Shown: positions 60,555 to 64,000 of the stretch, in pieces
Numbering within the stretch: the first letter of the stretch is position 1
How the letters are laid out: every line of letters starts with the position of its first letter
Source: Pedobacter namyangjuensis
GTDB lineage: Bacteria; Bacteroidota; Bacteroidia; Sphingobacteriales; Sphingobacteriaceae
DNA: 64,000 nt
Direction: 5' to 3'
Assembly (NCBI RefSeq): GCF_003313325.1
Contig: NZ_QMHQ01000001.1
Location: forward strand, 1,488,001 to 1,552,000
The notes under the pieces: generated by a model
Database searches by the model: none
What the model was told of the DNA's origin: nothing
Seen by the model: only the letters and a program-made list of their open reading frames with translations
Translations under genes and position numbers: made by a program

Positions 60555-61628
60555 TTAGAACATACTTATTTGAGCCTGTGGAACTTTAAACAAACTTCGG
60601 TTTAGCTCTACTTCTTCGAGGTTTAATTTATTTAACCTGCAATGAAGTTTAAAGGTATCTCGAATCATTTCTGCAAAATTACCCTCGCCACGCATTCTCG
60701 TCCCAAAACGGCTGTCGTTAACGTTTCCGTTATGGCAGTCTTGTATCTGGTGCCATACTTTATCAAATCTATCGGGAAAGTTTTTTCGTAACCAATCTTC
60801 GAAAATTTTGTTAATTACGCCGTTTAATCTCACAACGGTATAACCAGCACTTTTGGTTCCGTTATTGGCAGCTTGTTTTAAAATTGCTGGCATCTCGTAA
60901 TCATTTAGTCCCGGAATTAAAGGGGCAGTCATTACTCCGGTAGGTAAACCTGCTTTACTTAAATCGTTTAATATTTTTAGTCGTTGTTTGGCTGTGGTAG
61001 TTCTTGGCTCAAGCTTTTGCCTTAATTTTTCATCTAAACTTGTAATAGATACAAAAACCCTTACCAAATTGTATTTGGCCATTTCTTGTAAAATATCTAA
61101 ATCTCGTAAAATGAGCGAGTTTTTGGTAATCATCCCTATAGGTTGTTTATGGGCCAATGCAATTTCTAAAAGCTGTCGGGTAAGTTTGAATTTCCGCTCT
61201 GCGGGTTGATAACAGTCTGTGTTGCCCGATAATGAGATAGGAGTGGCATCCCAGCCTTTTTTTGCTAAAAACTTTTTGAATAATGCTGGCGCATCTTGCT
61301 TTACAATTATTTTTTGCTCGAAATCTAAACCTGCACTAAAACCCCAATATTCGTGGGAGTTGCGGGCATAACAATAAATACAACCATGTTCGCAACCTTG
61401 GTACGGGTTTACAGAATACCACATACCTACATCAGGACTATCAACTTTGTTAGCAATAGTTTTTGATGAACCCATGATGTAAGTAGTTTTGTGATTTGCT
61501 TCTTCCCAATCATCAATACCTTCTGGATGTTCTTTGGCTAAAGAATTTTTAAGGAATTTATTGGCTGTGTTTAGTTGTGCACCACGCCCATATTTGTAAT
61601 CATCAAAATTTTCTTCAGCCACATTCAT
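60555..61628 (-). CDS. PA0069-family radical SAM protein (SPL-like)
   Basis: 357 residues. 4Fe-4S cysteines C79, C83 and C86 in QGCEHGCIYCYARN (CX3CX2C). LSGNTDCYQPAERKFKLTRQ, IGMITKNSLILRDLDIL and GVMTAPLIPGLNDYEMPAI are family signatures. It is related to spore photoproduct lyase; a role in DNA repair or damage tolerance is often suspected but not shown. Five nt upstream of its ATG there is a perfect palindrome (61634-61660), so it is probably controlled by a dimeric repressor or by mRNA folding. Confidence 0.88.
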   Translation of the reverse strand: MNVAEENFDDYKYGRGAQLNTANKFLKNSLAKEHPEGIDDWEEANHKTTYIMGSSKTIANKVDSPDVGMWYSVNPYQGCEHGCIYCYARNSHEYWGFSAGLDFEQKIIVKQDAPALFKKFLAKKGWDATPISLSGNTDCYQPAERKFKLTRQLLEIALAHKQPIGMITKNSLILRDLDILQEMAKYNLVRVFVSITSLDEKLRQKLEPRTTTAKQRLKILNDLSKAGLPTGVMTAPLIPGLNDYEMPAILKQAANNGTKSAGYTVVRLNGVINKIFEDWLRKNFPDRFDKVWHQIQDCHNGNVNDSRFGTRMRGEGNFAEMIRDTFKLHCRLNKLNLEEVELNRSLFKVPQAQISMF

Positions 61629-61633
61629 AGATT

Positions 61634-61660
61634 AAAATTACTAATATTTTTAGTAATTTT
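61634..61660. promoter_or_regulatory. Perfect palindrome upstream of the PA0069 radical SAM gene
   Basis: Arms AAAATTACTAA and TTAGTAATTTT, 11 bp each, separated by TATTT. It ends 5 nt before the start codon on the minus strand. It is either a dimeric repressor operator or an RNA stem in the leader; no T tract follows on the coding strand, so a terminator is unlikely. Confidence 0.65.
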
Positions 61661-61750
61661 GAAGGTGTGTTTTCAACAAATTGTTTGTTATTTCTTAATC
61701 TCTAGCAGTACCAAATTAAACTGATATAAAAAGTTACTGGATACCACTGA

Positions 61751-64000
61751 CTATTTTATACGACCATTTTCATTTTCTAAGGCCGAATTTCGGGTTCTCG
61801 GACCTTTCGCTTTACTATCAGCAAATTTATAGGTAAAGTTGAGCTTAACTTGTCGGGTTTCGTAGTAACTGTAATTTTTCATGTAAAACCCTTCAAAATT
61901 TTGTGTTGAGTAAGCTTGGCTTCCTTTATAAATATCTGTAAACGCTAGCCTAAGTGTGGCATTATTATTTAAGAAGTTTCGCTGCAAACCTAAATCTATT
62001 TGGCTAGTTGGTTTCATAACTTGGTTAGCCCCAATTAATCTTTTCGAGTTTAAAAACCCTAAAACTTCGCCGGTAATATTGTAAGGTAGTTTAAACCTTT
62101 GTTGAATATTCAATCTTCCGGCAAGCTGTTTTAAATTTAAGTTTCGGTATTCATCAAATGATACTTTATTTTGAAGATGGTAAAGCGTGCCGTTAAAGTT
62201 AATATCCCACCACGTGGCTGGTGCGTATTGCTGGGTTACGGAAAGCGAAATATTTTGCTGTGTTCCCAAATTTCTAGGTATCATCACGATACTTGTATTT
62301 GCCACTGTATCGGTAATGCTGGCGCTAAAATCGTTGGTATGGGCAAAGTTTAAACCAATAATGGTATTGCTTTTATAAGCATACTGCAACGTAAAACGAT
62401 GACTTAACTGAGGTTTCAGAAACGGGTTTCCCTGCCAAAACGAAAGTTCATCTAATAAATAAACAAAGGGGTTTAAATCATTATATGCCGGTCTATCTAT
62501 TCTCCTTGAGTAGCCGAAAGAAAAATTATGATTTGCAGAAGGTTTAACAGAGGCACTAAAAGATGGAAATAAATTGGTGTAATTTCTTTTTATGTTTTCT
62601 AGAGAGTCGCTATTATTTATTTTATAAGCTAATTCACCTTCGGATGAAGAATTTTCTACACGTAAACCACCTTGTAAAACCCATTTTCCAACTGTTTTTT
62701 TATAATTTGCGTATGCACTTGCAATTTTCTCATCAAATTTAAAGGTATTTGATCTGCGTTCGTCAAATACTTCTTGATTAGTAAATACTTGAAAAAATCT
62801 TGAATTATTATTGGTTTCAATGGAAGAATATTTTGCACCAGTTTCTAATTTTCCGCTCCAAAGGTTATTGCTGTAGTCGGCCTTTATAGCTCTTAAATGA
62901 ATTTTTGCGCCATTAAGCGTTCTGTAATAGCTCTCTTGTGTAGTGGTATTTTGGGCTGTATAAATGTTGGATTGGAAATTGCCAGCACTTTTTTCATAAA
63001 AACCGTAATCTGCATCTATATTAACTATTTTACCAAGCGTATCTTCATATTTATAGTTTAAATTTACGTTGTAACGTTCCGTATTCTGATGGTAATAGTC
63101 GTTAATAGCATTTAATGTTTGATCTATAATCGAAGAGTTTGGCAAGCCAATGTCGGTTTTTGTGTCTGTGATCCCACCGCCAAAAATGAAATTCCCATTT
63201 ACTAAAAGTCCAACTGTGTTTTTATCATTTATATTATAGTCGGCACCTAACCGAGCCCCCATTTTTTTCCGCTTATCTACATCGTCGGTAAAGCTATCGT
63301 AAGTTTTGCCATTTTGAATTCTATCTGAGCCATATAGGTAAGAGTAATAGCCAAAAAAGTGATTATAGCTACCATAAACGTTAAGTTTATTACTGCGGTA
63401 ATTAAATGTCAAATCCTGGTTTTGGCGTAAATAAACGCCGTAAGAAATGCCTGCAGTTGTGGTTCCGTTAAAACCTTGGATTTGCGATTTTAAAGTCTTG
63501 ATATTGATAATTCCCGAAGAGCCGGCAGCATCATATTTAGCTGTAGGGCTGTTAATAATTTCGATGGATTTAATGCCAGATGCGGGCATCGATCTTAATA
63601 AATCTACTATTTCTTTGCTAGTAAGATAGGTTTGCTTGCCATCTAATAAGATCATGGCTCCTTGTTTGCCATTTAAGGCGATGGAATTATTATTGTCGAC
63701 GAAAATTCCTGGCGCATTTTTTAAAGCATCAAGCGCATTTCCACCCTGTGCAGTTATACTTTTAGCAACATTGTAGGTAATGCTATTAGCATCTACCTCT
63801 ATTAAGTTTTGCTTAGATTGAACTACAACTTCATTTAGAGTTTGCGAGTTGCTTACAAGATAAATTGTGCCGAAATTTTTATCGTTTAGCTCAAAGGAAA
63901 CTTTAAAGGTTGTATAGCCGGTGTGCTTAACTACGAGTTGATATTTTCCTTTTAGGGGATAGCTCAATTCAAACATTCCATCTGCTTTTGAAACAGTTTT
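61751..64000 (-). CDS. Outer-membrane beta-barrel receptor (N-terminus outside window)
   Basis: Partial: the frame is open to the window edge, 749 residues to the stop at 61751. The first visible part (TVSKADGMFELSYPLKGKYQLVVKHTGY) is the end of a carboxypeptidase-regulatory-like domain. A TonB-dependent plug follows (NVAKSITAQGGNALDALKNAPGIFVDNN, MILLDGKQTYLTSKEIVDLL), then a long barrel ending with strand QVKLNFTYKF and a short polar tail. Such proteins are the outer-membrane receptors without a SusD partner; no SusD or regulator gene is in view. The ligand is unknown. Confidence 0.85.
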   Translation of the reverse strand, partial: KTVSKADGMFELSYPLKGKYQLVVKHTGYTTFKVSFELNDKNFGTIYLVSNSQTLNEVVVQSKQNLIEVDANSITYNVAKSITAQGGNALDALKNAPGIFVDNNNSIALNGKQGAMILLDGKQTYLTSKEIVDLLRSMPASGIKSIEIINSPTAKYDAAGSSGIINIKTLKSQIQGFNGTTTAGISYGVYLRQNQDLTFNYRSNKLNVYGSYNHFFGYYSYLYGSDRIQNGKTYDSFTDDVDKRKKMGARLGADYNINDKNTVGLLVNGNFIFGGGITDTKTDIGLPNSSIIDQTLNAINDYYHQNTERYNVNLNYKYEDTLGKIVNIDADYGFYEKSAGNFQSNIYTAQNTTTQESYYRTLNGAKIHLRAIKADYSNNLWSGKLETGAKYSSIETNNNSRFFQVFTNQEVFDERRSNTFKFDEKIASAYANYKKTVGKWVLQGGLRVENSSSEGELAYKINNSDSLENIKRNYTNLFPSFSASVKPSANHNFSFGYSRRIDRPAYNDLNPFVYLLDELSFWQGNPFLKPQLSHRFTLQYAYKSNTIIGLNFAHTNDFSASITDTVANTSIVMIPRNLGTQQNISLSVTQQYAPATWWDINFNGTLYHLQNKVSFDEYRNLNLKQLAGRLNIQQRFKLPYNITGEVLGFLNSKRLIGANQVMKPTSQIDLGLQRNFLNNNATLRLAFTDIYKGSQAYSTQNFEGFYMKNYSYYETRQVKLNFTYKFADSKAKGPRTRNSALENENGRIK

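Noticed and set aside
1..64000. CRISPR array, prophage or insertion sequence
   Set aside because: No regularly spaced identical repeats, no cas, integrase, transposase or phage structural genes were seen.

Overview
The window is a gene-dense, AT-rich (clearly below 50% GC) stretch of a Bacteroidota chromosome, most likely Sphingobacteriaceae and Pedobacter-like. This rests on the sequence: type IX secretion genes (porT beside ubiE, porG beside uppS-bamA-ompH), many TAnnTTTG promoter boxes, few Shine-Dalgarno sequences, a long PurF-like protein, a carboxypeptidase-like-plug outer-membrane receptor and dispersed intergenic repeats of a Pedobacter type. The genus is an inference. I see no rRNA, tRNA, CRISPR array, insertion sequence or prophage.

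Layout. 1-3459 (minus): a truncated serine hydrolase, a TlpA-like thioredoxin, and an ECF sigma / HEAT-repeat anti-sigma / DUF4097 signalling operon. 3583-10204 (minus): acyltransferase, a large APC amino-acid permease, M3 oligopeptidase, UbiA prenyltransferase and the ribosome-assembly GTPase EngB. 10357-25119 (plus): ubiE-porT, an SDR, YqeY, a hydrolase, CBS protein, NAD kinase, then porG-uppS-bamA-ompH-ompH (envelope biogenesis), murI, an unrecognised TIR-like small protein, and a long PurF. 25121-33083: LysE and FucP-type transporters, dCMP deaminase, guaA, a PBP1-like lipoprotein, an RsmB-type methyltransferase, MarC. 33153-40148: porin, two more APC permeases, membrane pyrophosphatase. 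40236-46022: lipoproteins, a TIGR01212 radical-SAM protein, SRPBCC protein, AmtB, YkuK. 46473-53557: DbpA-like helicase, half-length DUF1456, a lone receiver, a GbsR-regulated pair of paralogous membrane proteins, a TIGR01777 epimerase, EttA. 53883-64000: a large TPR protein, ClpC, an ATP-grasp protein, a PA0069 radical-SAM protein, and a receptor cut by the window end.

How the genes fit together. Two blocks feed the cell envelope: UppS makes the lipid carrier, MurI makes D-glutamate, BamA/OmpH handle outer-membrane proteins, and PorT/PorG serve type IX secretion. Purine supply (PurF-like, GuaA), pyrimidine supply (dCMP deaminase) and menaquinone synthesis (UbiA, UbiE) are interspersed.

Most notable non-gene signals: (1) a family of dispersed intergenic elements with conserved ends (TAAACCYGAT ... 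GCRGGRCTG) and variable hairpin centres, about ten copies; (2) seven genes whose TAnnTTTG box ends only 3-6 nt before the ATG, implying leaderless mRNAs; (3) two nearly identical 29-bp putative operators (27/29) in front of gbsR and of the paralogous membrane-protein pair; (4) a perfect 11-bp-arm palindrome 5 nt upstream of the PA0069 radical-SAM start; (5) terminators that abut or overlap the next gene's promoter. Everything here was read by eye; no searches were run.
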